From NCBI GenBank assembly GCA_024280885.1, contig JAJRPF010000024.1:1-64000 (forward strand): a stretch of DNA of 64,000 nt, read 5' to 3'. Shown piece after piece: positions 33,475 to 43,423 of this stretch (position 1 is the first letter of the stretch; every line of letters begins with the position of its first letter). The notes beneath the pieces are model-generated. The model was not told the origin of the DNA. It saw only the letters and a program-made list of their open reading frames with translations, and did not search any database. The stretch is from Planctomycetota bacterium. Lineage in GTDB: Bacteria > Planctomycetota > JAJSAM01 > JAJVHW01. The position numbers and the translations under genes are program-made.

Positions 33475-36400
33475 TTGAGTGACGGTGACCGGCCACGCGA
33501 CGACGAAGACCGCGACGACGAAGACCATGAGAAGTGGCGTGACGAGCGCACGCTGAGCCCCGACGAGGAGACCCTCCCCGGTCCCCTTCCGGGCGCCCCG
33601 GCCGCGAAGTCGGGGCCGGATGGTGGGCTTCCGGAACGCGACGAGCGAACGGTTCACGCCGACTTCGCGGGCGATGACGTGGAATCTACCGACGACGCTG
33701 AGATCCCGACCAGCGAGATGCCCACCGGCGAGGTCGTGCTCGAGCGCGACGACGCGACCCTGCACGCCGGGTTCGCCGAGACGACCGACGGCACGACCGA
33801 CGGGCAGGCTGACGGGCAGGCTGACGAAGACACTCTCTTGGAACTCGGGCGCGAGCCCGAGACCACCGAGATCGAGAACGCGACGGATCACGGCAGCGGG
33901 GATTCGCATACTCTCCGGGAAGACGAGGAGACGCTGGCGGGGGAGACCCCCACGCAGGCACCCCGGCGCGGCGCGCCGGCAACCCAAGCCGACGCGTTTG
34001 GCGGAACCGAAGTGCCGCGAGCGCAGTCGCAGACGATCTCGGACGAGGGCGAGACCATCTTCGAGCCGGGGCTGACCGAGGCCCAGTCGATCGACCCCAA
34101 CGCCACGGTGAGCGATGTCGCTGCTGGCACGGCGCCCGTTGCCGGCGCGGTGACCGACGTCGATCTCCAGGGCGCCAGCGCGACGGCGCGCGACGCCGCC
34201 GCCGACGGATTCACCGAGCGCGGTGGGCGTGGCGGGCGTTCGTCCGGCCCTATTCGGTTGGCAGAAGGCGAGCCACTCGGGGGCCGCTACACGCTCGTCA
34301 AACGCCTCGGTAAGGGTGGCATGGGCGAGGTCTGGCTCGCGCACCACAACCTGCTCGAGGGTCTGCGCGCCATCAAGGTCATCAAGGCGTCCATCTCGCG
34401 TGACAAGGAGTTCCGCGCTCGGTTCTTGACCGAGGGACAGACGATGATGAGCGTCAAGCACCCGGGCGTCGTCGAGGTCACGGACCTCGACCAGGTCCGG
34501 ATGAGCGGCGAGCTCTTCATGGTGATGGAGCACCTCGACGGGCGCACGCTCTACGACGCGATCCGGGACAACGAGGACCCGCTCTGTAGCGACGTGCGCG
34601 AGGTTGTGCGCATCTACAAGGAACTCGCCGAGGGGATGCAGCGCATCCATGACGAGCGCATCGTCCACAAGGATCTCAAGAGCGACAACGCTCTGCTCGT
34701 GAAGGGCGACGACGGCCTCGAGCATCCGAAGGTCATCGACTTCGGTCTCGCGAAGCGGATGGAGGACGACGATCCCGACGTGAAGCAGACGCCGGGCGAT
34801 GTCGAAGGCGGCTACGAGCCCGATCTGCGGACGACGCTATCCGGCACGCTCGCGTACATGGCGCCGGAGCAATTCCTGGGGCGGGCGAGCTCGTTCCAAA
34901 GCGACATTTACGCGTTCGGCGTGATGTTCCAGGAGTGCTTCACCAAGGGCGAGTACCCGATGCCGCGCGGCGGCCTCGCGCACTACTTGCAGATGCACGC
35001 CGAGGGCAAGAAGCCCACGCTGCTCAGCGACAAGGGGACGGGACTCGACCCCTATCTCACGGAACTCTCCGACCGCTGCATGGCAGTCAAGAAAGAGGAT
35101 CGCCCGGAGTCCTTCAGCGACGTCGCGGAAGATCTGCAATGGTGGCTCGACATCCCCATCCGGCGCGAGCGACGGAACAGACTGATCGGCATGGCCGCCG
35201 TCGTGCTCTTCCTGATCTCGACGACCATCGTGACGTACTTCCTCGCGGGCGATAGCGTGGCGGTGTCGCAGCTCCAAGCGACGGTCGGAGGTTTGCGCGT
35301 CGATGCGCACGATGGTCGCGTTTACCTCAATGCCGACGCGTTGACGACACTGCGCTTCACCGCCGGGATCGAGGGTGATCCCGACGGCCCGAGCTTGGAG
35401 GTCGGCGGCGAGCCGATGGTCGCGGAGATCGTCCACGACGCCGACGCTGGGAGTCTCTCGGTGACGGCCGATCTCTCGGGCCTGCCGGACGCGTCGCATG
35501 TCGTGGCGCTGCTCGCGTCATCGGGTGCGAAGCCGGCGACGTTGCCGGTCGTGATCGATCGCAAGGCGCCGGGTATTCGGACTCTGGACGTACCCGGCGC
35601 GCGCGATGGCTTCGTCAGCAACGAGTCGCCCGACCTGCGGCTGGTCCTCGACGAGACCACGATCGCATCCGTGAAGGCCCGTGTCGACGGGGGCGAGACG
35701 CGTAACGGGTTGGCGCAAGAGGCCTCGCCTGAGACATGGATCATCGGTGCGACGTCGCGCGGTGAAGGGCAGCTTACGAAGGTGGAGGTCGAGGTAATCG
35801 ACTTCGCGGGCAATCGTACGACGCAGCGCATCGAGTACACGCAGGACACCACCGCGCCGCGGCCGACCGTTCAGGATCTCCGCAAGGATCCCGACCCGAC
35901 CCGCAAGGGACAGATGCTCGTGCCGGTCCGCGCCGGTGTCGGCGCGACGTTGACCATTCAGAATGCCGACAGCGGCAGGCTCGTGTTGACCGCCGACGGC
36001 GCCACGCAGGAGAAGAGTCACGACGTCGGTTCCGTGTCGTTCGATCTGCCGCCGATCTCTGGCGACGGCTACGCCTGCATGTTGGTTGCTGAGGATATTG
36101 CCGGGAACGCGACCGAGATTCCCTTCTTCGTGAAGCAGCAGGCCGATGTCGCCCGATTGGTCGCGCTGGACGGCGCGTCGCACGCGGCGTCGGTGGACGG
36201 CTCCGCGGACGTGCAACTCTCGTTGCGTCGCTTCTACGGGATCGCGAGTGGAGCGGTGGGGATCTCTGCCGCGCGTACGCATGGTCCTGACGGAGAGCCC
36301 GTGAACGAGGCGGCGTCCGTCGTGGCGACGCGCGTCGGCACCGGTTCCTTGTTCGCCGTCGAGATCACGATCCCAGCGGGGGAATTGAGCGAGGGCACGT

Positions 36401-37809
36401 GGAAGCTGACCCCCATGGGGCAGGGCGAGGCAACGCCCGAGGCGTTCACGCTCACGATCGACCCGACGGACCCCAAGATCCACTCTGTGTCGGTCATGAC
36501 GCGCGGTGGCGTCAAGATCCCGCCCGATGCTTGGGCGCAGACGCGCGAACTCGTCGTCGAAGTGGATGCGTCCGACCTCGACCTGGAGAGCATCGCACTG
36601 CAAGGTGCGGGTGAGCCCAGCCCGGCACCGGGGCGCGGCCGCCGTACCTACCGTTTCGACATTGCGTTCGCGGAGGATGGTGGCCCATTCGACCGCGTGC
36701 TGAAACTCACCGACGCCGCCGGGAACTCGTTCGAACAGACCATCAACTTCAAGGTGGACGCGACGAACCCCGTGCTGACCATGACGTCGCCTGTCTCCGG
36801 GCAGCCCGGGTTCGACAACAAGAACCCGGTCGACTTCATGGCCGTGGCGTCGGAACCCGATTGCACGTTGCACATCTCCAGCCCGGAGGGCATCCGCGGT
36901 GGGACCGGCGGTGGCCGTGCGAATATCGGCAGCCGGGATCTCGTCGCATCCGTGCAGATGATCCAGGGCGACCACAGTGTCGAGATTTGGGCGACTGATC
37001 CGGCGGGGCGCGAGTCGTCACGGCTCCTTGTTCAACTCAAGATCGAGAACCTGGAGACGAAGCTCCCGCCGCTGATCCCATGGCCGACGGGTGTCACATC
37101 TACGATGCGCAGGGTGGATGCTGGCGACGTCGTCTTCGAGAACCGCATCTTCCCGGTCAGCGAGGGCTATATCGACGAGGCGGAGGTCACGAACGCCGAG
37201 TACCGCGTCTTCCTCGGGGTGAATAACCCCGGTACCGGCCACGCAAACTGCCACCCCGACGAGCCGCCGGCTTGGGATCACACTCCCTCGGCCGAGACGT
37301 GGAACGATCCGCAGTGGAACGCTGACGAGTTACCCGTCGTGAACGTCGCCTATTGGGACGCGTACGCGTTCGCCCGTTGGAGTGGACGTCGTCTGCCCAT
37401 GGAGGCCGAGTGGGTGAAAGCGGCGGCCAAGAACCCTGGCGACCTCGACCTGCGGCGCTATCCGACGGGGAACGCGTGGAGCGATGGCGTGCTCGTGACC
37501 GCTGAGATGACGACCGGCTCGGCGTTCGAGGGGCCGCGCACAGCGACCGCGAGCGCCGATGTCAGTCCGAACAAATGTCTCAACTTCGGCGGCAACGTGA
37601 GTGAGTGGGTGGAGTTGGATCGCGTCCCGGACGGCGAGCCCGACGTCGCCGCCCGCGGCGGCAACTGGTATCTCTCAAAGGTCGCCGCCGCGATCGGTAC
37701 GAAGGCGATCCGCTATCCCCGCTCGCTCCGCGCAGCGACGATCGGTTTCCGCTGCGCGGTCGATGGCGACGTTGTCCGCAAGGCCGGCATCACCGGTTTG
37801 AAAGAGTGA
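33475..37809 (+). CDS. Ser/Thr protein kinase with Ig-like repeats and SUMF1 domain
   Basis: A 1444-residue transmembrane kinase. Residues 1-255 are acidic and carry repeated D/E-x-T-[LVI] motifs. The kinase domain is about 265-555: LGKGGMGEVW (P-loop), AIKVIKA (catalytic Lys), IVHKDLKSDN (HKD in place of HRD), DFGLAKRM and YMAPEQFLG. One membrane helix lies at about 572-590. The external part has several Ig-like beta modules and ends in a formylglycine-generating-enzyme/SUMF1 fold (about 1209-1440: DEAEVTNAEYRVF, GRRLPMEAEWVKAA, GGNVSEWVE, GFRCAVDG). In many bacteria such domains are sensory or binding modules rather than enzymes. The start is a TTG at 33475, with GGAGGGTCC upstream; no in-frame ATG precedes the kinase region as convincingly. 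The stop overlaps the next start. Confidence 0.88.
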   Translation: MSDGDRPRDDEDRDDEDHEKWRDERTLSPDEETLPGPLPGAPAAKSGPDGGLPERDERTVHADFAGDDVESTDDAEIPTSEMPTGEVVLERDDATLHAGFAETTDGTTDGQADGQADEDTLLELGREPETTEIENATDHGSGDSHTLREDEETLAGETPTQAPRRGAPATQADAFGGTEVPRAQSQTISDEGETIFEPGLTEAQSIDPNATVSDVAAGTAPVAGAVTDVDLQGASATARDAAADGFTERGGRGGRSSGPIRLAEGEPLGGRYTLVKRLGKGGMGEVWLAHHNLLEGLRAIKVIKASISRDKEFRARFLTEGQTMMSVKHPGVVEVTDLDQVRMSGELFMVMEHLDGRTLYDAIRDNEDPLCSDVREVVRIYKELAEGMQRIHDERIVHKDLKSDNALLVKGDDGLEHPKVIDFGLAKRMEDDDPDVKQTPGDVEGGYEPDLRTTLSGTLAYMAPEQFLGRASSFQSDIYAFGVMFQECFTKGEYPMPRGGLAHYLQMHAEGKKPTLLSDKGTGLDPYLTELSDRCMAVKKEDRPESFSDVAEDLQWWLDIPIRRERRNRLIGMAAVVLFLISTTIVTYFLAGDSVAVSQLQATVGGLRVDAHDGRVYLNADALTTLRFTAGIEGDPDGPSLEVGGEPMVAEIVHDADAGSLSVTADLSGLPDASHVVALLASSGAKPATLPVVIDRKAPGIRTLDVPGARDGFVSNESPDLRLVLDETTIASVKARVDGGETRNGLAQEASPETWIIGATSRGEGQLTKVEVEVIDFAGNRTTQRIEYTQDTTAPRPTVQDLRKDPDPTRKGQMLVPVRAGVGATLTIQNADSGRLVLTADGATQEKSHDVGSVSFDLPPISGDGYACMLVAEDIAGNATEIPFFVKQQADVARLVALDGASHAASVDGSADVQLSLRRFYGIASGAVGISAARTHGPDGEPVNEAASVVATRVGTGSLFAVEITIPAGELSEGTWKLTPMGQGEATPEAFTLTIDPTDPKIHSVSVMTRGGVKIPPDAWAQTRELVVEVDASDLDLESIALQGAGEPSPAPGRGRRTYRFDIAFAEDGGPFDRVLKLTDAAGNSFEQTINFKVDATNPVLTMTSPVSGQPGFDNKNPVDFMAVASEPDCTLHISSPEGIRGGTGGGRANIGSRDLVASVQMIQGDHSVEIWATDPAGRESSRLLVQLKIENLETKLPPLIPWPTGVTSTMRRVDAGDVVFENRIFPVSEGYIDEAEVTNAEYRVFLGVNNPGTGHANCHPDEPPAWDHTPSAETWNDPQWNADELPVVNVAYWDAYAFARWSGRRLPMEAEWVKAAAKNPGDLDLRRYPTGNAWSDGVLVTAEMTTGSAFEGPRTATASADVSPNKCLNFGGNVSEWVELDRVPDGEPDVAARGGNWYLSKVAAAIGTKAIRYPRSLRAATIGFRCAVDGDVVRKAGITGLKE

Positions 37810-38897
37810 TGTCCGTGAACATGAGACCCGTGAATTCGAAGCGACCGATGAACCCCGTGAGGCGTGTGATGTTCAGAAGACTCACGTCGATCGCGCTTCT
37901 GGCAGCGACGGCGTTCTCCGCGGGCGCTTGCGCGTCCGCTGACCCCGTGATCGAGCCGCTGGCGCATCCCTACAAGGTCGTGTTGCTGCCGGTCGAAGGG
38001 GCCGACGCAGCACTCGCCCCACGCGCGGGCGACGGCACCGATCCAGAGGCTGGCGAGGTGCCCTTCGCCATGAGTGCCGACGCGCTCCGCATGGCGATCC
38101 GCGACGGCATCCTGAACGCCCGCGTGTTCAGCGAGATCGTCGTCGCTGACAGTGGGAGCCTGGCCGTGGACGAGTTCACGGACAGCGTGGCGGCGGCCGC
38201 GCCGATCGCCCGTCGCGAGCGCGCCGACCTGATCTTGCGCGTGACGGTCTCGACGGCACGACTCCGCGATCTCGGACCGAACGGCTCCAAGTACTGGTCG
38301 TCGCTCGTCTGGTTCATGGTGCCAGCCCCGATCTGGTACATCGGCGATCGCACGTACGAAACGAGTCTGGTCGTCAACGCGCAGCTCTACGATCCGTCCG
38401 ACCCGATCAAACCAACGGCCTCCGTTGTCGCGAGTTCCGGCGAGCAGGAACTCGACATGTGGGATCGCGGCGTCGACTACCAGATTTCGTTCACTCCGCC
38501 GCCGTGGCTCGAGGGCGACCTCGTCCAGGTGAGTCAGGAACTGACCGAACGGGCGGTGTTCCAGTTGATGCAACAACTCGTGGGTGAGCTGCGGACCCGC
38601 GAGATCCCGTCGCGCTTCGATGTCGCACTCGGCTGGGATGCGGGCGCGCTGACGATCGAGGTGCAGTCGCGCCGGCGGTTGCGCTCGCTCGAGGTGCGTT
38701 CGGGTGACACCGTGTTGCGCGCGTGGGCCGAGCGGCAGACAGGCACACTGATCGACGAGTCGGTCTCCCGTCCGGAGTTGCGGGTGTACAAAGCGCGCGT
38801 CGAGATCCCCGTCGGAACGACCGGCCTCATTCGCGTGATCGCGTCGGACGAGGGCGGCGGACGCGAGGTGCGCTCACTCAGGACGGATGACCAATGA
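37809..38897 (+). CDS. Lipoprotein of unknown function
   Basis: A 362-residue protein beginning at the ATG that overlaps the kinase stop (TGATG). A lipoprotein signal (FRRLTSIALLAATAFSAGAC) starts at an internal ATG at 37869, which is an alternative start. The mature part begins PYKVVLLPVEGADAAL and has an alpha/beta pattern reminiscent of CsgG/GNA1162-type outer-membrane-associated lipoproteins, with RRERADLILRVTV and a later ELTERAVFQLMQQLVGEL helix. The last 90 residues are a beta-rich extension. The stop overlaps the next gene. Function unknown; location is probably the outer membrane or periplasm. Confidence 0.72.
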   Translation: MSVNMRPVNSKRPMNPVRRVMFRRLTSIALLAATAFSAGACASADPVIEPLAHPYKVVLLPVEGADAALAPRAGDGTDPEAGEVPFAMSADALRMAIRDGILNARVFSEIVVADSGSLAVDEFTDSVAAAAPIARRERADLILRVTVSTARLRDLGPNGSKYWSSLVWFMVPAPIWYIGDRTYETSLVVNAQLYDPSDPIKPTASVVASSGEQELDMWDRGVDYQISFTPPPWLEGDLVQVSQELTERAVFQLMQQLVGELRTREIPSRFDVALGWDAGALTIEVQSRRRLRSLEVRSGDTVLRAWAERQTGTLIDESVSRPELRVYKARVEIPVGTTGLIRVIASDEGGGREVRSLRTDDQ

Positions 38898-40201
38898 TGC
38901 GCCGTACTTCACTCTCGTTCGTCGCGGCGCTTCTCGGTACGGGCGCTCTCCTCTTCGGGATGGTCGCGCCGCAAGCTGTCGTCCCCAGCGGGGTCGTGCC
39001 CGATGTCCTGGCGAAGACGAAGCGCACCGAGAACCGTTTGGTTCTCCGCTTTCCCTCGGACGCGCTCCCGAACGAGAACGCTCTGGCGCTCGCGCTGCAG
39101 AACTCGAGCATTCCGACGACAATCATCGTCGAAAAGGGCACGCACGTGCTCACGGGGCAACTCTTCGTGTTCAACCGCTCCGATGTGATCGTCTGCGGCG
39201 CGACCGGGCGGGCACGTGACGTCACGTTCGAGTCAAGCGGTGCAGGTGGGGGCGCGGGTGCCGACTCCGCCGTCTACATCCAGCAGTCGTCCGACATCAC
39301 GTTCAAGGATCTGACCATTCGCGCCACGTCGAGTCGCGGTCGCGCCATTCACATGGATGCAGCGCTCTCGACCACGTTGGCGAGTTTCAGCGAGTCGGTG
39401 ACGCTCGACGGTTGCACACTGGTGGGGCCCGTGCCGGTGTTCGCGACCGCCGCTGCCCGCGCGCTGACCGTGAGAGGCTGTCGCATCGAGATCGATGCCA
39501 CCGGAGGGGTTGGCATCCTCTGGGGGGACGGTGATGCGCTGCTCGTAACGAAGACGAAAATCGTGACATCGCCCGGTGTGGAGGCGCTCTCCGGAATCTT
39601 CGTCACCGGCGCCCTCGCTGCGGCGTCGGAGGGTGAACGCGCCGAGCGAATCATCCTTACGAACAATCGGATCGAGGGCGCGTATGCGCGCGGCCTTGAT
39701 CTGGCCGACATCCTTGATGCCCGCATCCGGAAGAACAAGATCATGCTGACTGGAGGTGCGATCAACTCGTCTACGAATGTCGGGCGTGTCGGCATTCTCA
39801 TCCGGCGTGGTGCCGCGACGGCGTTGCCGAGCGACTACGAGGTGCGGAAGAACAAGATCCGCGGTGCGCTGCATGGGATCTGGCTCTCGTTCGCCGGCCA
39901 GGGCGTCGTGGCTCGCAACGACCTGCGACGCTGTGGATCGGATACCGCCGACGCGTTCTTCCAGGAGTTCGGCGGCGCTCTGCGACTGCAACTCCAGAGC
40001 GCGATCTGTCGCATCGTTGTTGAGCGCAACGACATGCGGAACCTGAAGTCGCCGAAGTCCGCTTCTGATGGGACCGGCATCGTTGACGTGCCCGCCGTGA
40101 CGGTCGTCCCGGGCACGCTCTCCGGCGCGTGTTTCGCGGATGGCAACGGCGGCAACAAGGTGTCGAACGGACGCGTGTTGTTCCTGGGGGCGGAGCAGTG
40201 A
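38894..40201 (+). CDS. Secreted right-handed beta-helix protein
   Basis: A 435-residue exported protein with a signal peptide (MRRTSLSFVAALLGTGALLFG) and a series of short beta-strand turns typical of parallel beta-helices (SDVIVCGATGRARDV, SDITFKDLTIRATSS, RIILTNNRIEGAYARGL, VARNDLRRCGSD). Related proteins bind or cleave polysaccharides or act as structural surface proteins; no catalytic residues can be assigned. The start overlaps the previous stop (ATGA) and the next gene begins 5 bases after the stop. Confidence 0.8.
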   Translation: MMRRTSLSFVAALLGTGALLFGMVAPQAVVPSGVVPDVLAKTKRTENRLVLRFPSDALPNENALALALQNSSIPTTIIVEKGTHVLTGQLFVFNRSDVIVCGATGRARDVTFESSGAGGGAGADSAVYIQQSSDITFKDLTIRATSSRGRAIHMDAALSTTLASFSESVTLDGCTLVGPVPVFATAAARALTVRGCRIEIDATGGVGILWGDGDALLVTKTKIVTSPGVEALSGIFVTGALAAASEGERAERIILTNNRIEGAYARGLDLADILDARIRKNKIMLTGGAINSSTNVGRVGILIRRGAATALPSDYEVRKNKIRGALHGIWLSFAGQGVVARNDLRRCGSDTADAFFQEFGGALRLQLQSAICRIVVERNDMRNLKSPKSASDGTGIVDVPAVTVVPGTLSGACFADGNGGNKVSNGRVLFLGAEQ

Positions 40202-40206
40202 TTGTG

Positions 40207-43173
40207 ATGAAGAAGATCTTGCGCGTGGGCCTCGGCCTCTCACTCGGGCTTGTTGCTCTCGGTCTCGGCGCCTGTGGTGTCGGGGGGGCACTGGCGATCG
40301 CGTCGGGCGGTGGTGGTGGTGGCGGTGGCAGCAAGTCACGTCCCCCGCGCCCGCCGGACGTCACGCTTACGACGCCCTCGGAAGACCCTTCGTCGAGCTA
40401 TGTCTCGTTCCAATTCGTGCTGCGTGACCCGCAGGTCAAGCGCGGTGATACACAACGCGATGGCGGTGAGAACGATCCGCGCGTGCGCGTCTTTCCCGAG
40501 TATCAATTCGTCGTAGAGCCAGGGACTCCGCCCGGTGCGTGGCTGCCGATGACTGGCGCCGAGATCGTCGGCTCGGACGGGACGCGCGCGTTGACGCTCG
40601 GCGATCATACGTTTGTTTGGAATACGCTCGTCGATCTCCCGAACTTCTCGGGCGGCATCCGCGCACGATTGCGCGCCGAGTACGAGCCGACCGCCGGCTT
40701 CAATCGGAAGTTCCGGGTCCGCGAAGTGCAATTCCGCATGGACAATCGGCTTGCCGGGACGATCTTCGGCGGTGACGTGGTTGTGCGCACCGACGTCGAT
40801 ACGTTCCCGGTCGATGTCGTTGCCGATGGCGACTTCGCCCTGATCGCGTCGGCGGGCGCGGGCATGGTCGAGCGCGTGGATCCGCTCGGGCGCATTCGAC
40901 GCGTCGTCGGTGTCGGTGTTCCGGGCACCACGGGTGATGGCGGCGACCCCGGTGTCGCACGCCTTGCGAACGTGCGGGCGGTTGGCATCGACCCCGTAAC
41001 GGGCTTGATCTTCACGAATCACGATACGGCGATTCGTGTGACGAATCCGACGCTCTTCCCCGTCGCGTTTGGTGCGGAGGTCCTTCCTCCACGCACGATC
41101 GACACCAATGGGGCTCTCGACCGATTGACGAGTTCGCGCGCCGTCCGTGTTCACGGCAGCGGTGCTGTGCTCTACATCAACGGACGCTCCGCGATCCGAG
41201 CGTTCAACCCCCAGGACCCCAACGACCCGGGCTCGGTGGAGATTGTTCTCGCGGGCGTGGTCATCGAGCCGGGCCAGACTGCCGTCGTCGCCGGCGGAGG
41301 GCTAACCGACGCTGATGGCACGCTGGCTCCACAGACTCTCGTGACCGAGGCAACGTCACTCGCGGTCGGGCCGAGCGGAGAGATCTACTACGGCGAGCAG
41401 ACGCTCGGCCGCGTGCGTGTGATCAACACAGGCATGGCTCCACTGATGCTGCCGACCGGCGTCGTCGATCCGGGGACTGTAGTGACTGTCGCGGGCGGCA
41501 ACGGACTCGGGCTCTCCGGCGACGGCGGCCCGGCTCCTGCGGCGCAACTGAACCGTCAGGACAGCCTTTCGGTTTCGCCGCTGCGAGAGCTCTTCATCGC
41601 AGATGTGTTCAATACCCGCATCCGGTTGGTGAACCTCGGTGCAGCGATCACAGAGTTCGCCGGTACTTCGGTCTCTCCCGGCGAGATCGATACCGTGGTA
41701 GGGGGCGGCGATGGTGGTGTCGGCAGTTCTGCGCTCGATCTCAAACTCGGCGTCCCGAATGCCGTTGCGTATGGGACCCAGCGCACACTGCTCATTGCGG
41801 ACCAGCGCATGGTGCTGATGGTGAACGGCTCTGACGACACGGTGACGGCGTACGGCAAGACGGCGCTCCCTGACCACACGCAGCAGGTCTACGACGCGAC
41901 CCGTCGGGCGGGTCTGCCGCTCGTCGCGCCGTCCGCCTGTCACGCGCGCGGACCGAACGAGGTCTTCTTCACCGACCAGAGCACGATCCGCGTCCTGAAC
42001 CTGACCCAGATCGGCGAGGTCTACGGCGGCGCATCGGCCGGTCCCGGCGAAGTCGCGGAGATCGGGGGCGGTGCCGTCCCCGGTTTCTCGGGTGACGGCA
42101 ACGCCGCGCGCGCCGCGGCGTTCGGTCAGCCGACGGCACTCGTGACGGACGGACCGCAGAAGCTCTATGTTGCGGACACGGGCAACGATCGTGTGCGCTA
42201 CATCAATCTCCTCGATCCGGTCTTCGACGATCCTGCGAATCCGCTGCCTGCGTTCGGAGTGGCCGTCCGCGCAGGGTTCGTCGACACGATTGTCGGCGGT
42301 GGGCCGGACGTGCCGGGTGCGGGCGACGGACTGGGCCCGCGCCAGGCATCGCTCTCGAAGCCACAGGGGTTGGCGGTCTTCGGCGATCTGCTCTTCGTCG
42401 CGGACACCGGCCACCACCGCGTCCGCTGCGTGAACGACTCGCCCACCGATACCTTCATCGTCGCCGGCACGCCCGTCGCTCCCGGCACGATCCAGACGAT
42501 CTACGGAACGGGCACGCCCGGGTTGGCGAGCGATGGTCCCGGGCCATGGTTCACCGACTCGCCGACGGCACTCGCCGTGGACTCGCGCGGCATCCTCTAC
42601 ATCTCGGAGCCAGGCAACGCACGCATCCGCGCGCTCAACTTGGGGTTGACTCCCGATGCGGTCGCAGGCGTCGTTCGCGCTGGCGTGAGCATCGCGGCCA
42701 ACGAGGTTGCCACGCTCGTGGGGAATGGAACGCGCGGCAACTTCGGTGATGGTGGCGGCGGACCGGGGGCACAGATCGACTCGCCGTCCTCGGTGATTAT
42801 CCAGTCGCTCTCCGACGGCTCGCCGGTCGCGCTCTATTTCGCCGATGCACCCCAGCACGTCATCCGCATCCTCAACTTGATCGAGGATCCGATCGTGGCG
42901 GCCGTGAACGAACAGGGCCTGCCCTCGATCACTGTTCCCGGCGGCGGCATCTTCTCGATTGCCGGAGGTCCGAACGCGATCGGTATCTCGAACTCGCCAG
43001 CGTTCCAGGGCGACGCGGATCAGGCGGCGCAGATGCGCTTTTCGAGCCCGTTCGGGATCGCGATCACCAACTTCAACGGTCGACCCGCGCACTTCCTCGT
43101 GACCGATCGCGGCAACAACCGCCTGCGTCGCTTCGGCGCGCCGCCCATCTCCGTCACGCCGTCCGCGAAGTGA
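40207..43173 (+). CDS. NHL-repeat (six-bladed propeller-like) lipoprotein
   Basis: A 988-residue lipoprotein: signal ending GLGAC (Cys23), then a glycine-rich linker with eight consecutive Gly codons. The bulk is a run of NHL-type blades of the form GDGGPA...LNRQDSLSV...LFIADVFNTRIRLVN and VADTGNDRVRYIN, with recurrent 'GD(G)...A.L..P.G...LYVADTGN.R(V/I)R' spacing. NHL propellers bind proteins or polysaccharides. It is the last gene of the coupled run from 33475. A structured non-coding element begins 8 bases after the stop. Function unknown. Confidence 0.82.
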   Translation: MKKILRVGLGLSLGLVALGLGACGVGGALAIASGGGGGGGGSKSRPPRPPDVTLTTPSEDPSSSYVSFQFVLRDPQVKRGDTQRDGGENDPRVRVFPEYQFVVEPGTPPGAWLPMTGAEIVGSDGTRALTLGDHTFVWNTLVDLPNFSGGIRARLRAEYEPTAGFNRKFRVREVQFRMDNRLAGTIFGGDVVVRTDVDTFPVDVVADGDFALIASAGAGMVERVDPLGRIRRVVGVGVPGTTGDGGDPGVARLANVRAVGIDPVTGLIFTNHDTAIRVTNPTLFPVAFGAEVLPPRTIDTNGALDRLTSSRAVRVHGSGAVLYINGRSAIRAFNPQDPNDPGSVEIVLAGVVIEPGQTAVVAGGGLTDADGTLAPQTLVTEATSLAVGPSGEIYYGEQTLGRVRVINTGMAPLMLPTGVVDPGTVVTVAGGNGLGLSGDGGPAPAAQLNRQDSLSVSPLRELFIADVFNTRIRLVNLGAAITEFAGTSVSPGEIDTVVGGGDGGVGSSALDLKLGVPNAVAYGTQRTLLIADQRMVLMVNGSDDTVTAYGKTALPDHTQQVYDATRRAGLPLVAPSACHARGPNEVFFTDQSTIRVLNLTQIGEVYGGASAGPGEVAEIGGGAVPGFSGDGNAARAAAFGQPTALVTDGPQKLYVADTGNDRVRYINLLDPVFDDPANPLPAFGVAVRAGFVDTIVGGGPDVPGAGDGLGPRQASLSKPQGLAVFGDLLFVADTGHHRVRCVNDSPTDTFIVAGTPVAPGTIQTIYGTGTPGLASDGPGPWFTDSPTALAVDSRGILYISEPGNARIRALNLGLTPDAVAGVVRAGVSIAANEVATLVGNGTRGNFGDGGGGPGAQIDSPSSVIIQSLSDGSPVALYFADAPQHVIRILNLIEDPIVAAVNEQGLPSITVPGGGIFSIAGGPNAIGISNSPAFQGDADQAAQMRFSSPFGIAITNFNGRPAHFLVTDRGNNRLRRFGAPPISVTPSAK

Positions 43174-43180
43174 TCTAGGG

Positions 43181-43370
43181 GCCCGACCAGAAACCCTCGC
43201 GGCGCCGGTGAAGGGGTGGCCACCAGCCGCGGTGCGGAGCATCCACCGCGCCCGGGCGGGCCGTCTGCCGCGGCTGCCAGACTCGGAGACTCTCCGGAGT
43301 CGAGTCGCCTGTCAGTCGCGACAGGCGTCCCACCCGGGCGCGTCCGGCTATCCGCGGGGGTTTCTGGCCG
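43181..43370. repeat. Structured element with imperfect 19-bp terminal inverted repeats
   Basis: Bases 43184-43202 and 43352-43370 are reverse complements at 17 of 19 positions (core CCAGAAACC / GGTTTCTGG). Internal hairpins are visible, for example CGCCTGTC/GACAGGCG near 43310-43330 and ACTCGG/CCGAGT-like pairing just before it. It fills most of the 250-bp gap between the NHL gene and the ABC ATPase. One end also occurs at 28702-28729. It resembles a small non-autonomous mobile or palindromic repeat; no coding. Confidence 0.6.
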
Positions 43371-43423
43371 CACCCCTACGATCTGGAGATGAACGCGCCA
43401 AGCAACGCACCGACGAGATCGTC

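Noticed and set aside
40306..40335. Microsatellite-like GGT/GGC run in the NHL lipoprotein gene
   Set aside because: It encodes an eight-glycine linker directly after the lipid-anchor Cys, a common place for flexible linkers, and is too short to suggest phase variation.
39233..40339. A 368-codon antisense frame within the beta-helix gene
   Set aside because: Low-complexity His/Arg-rich translation and no start context; the plus-strand gene is coupled to its neighbours.
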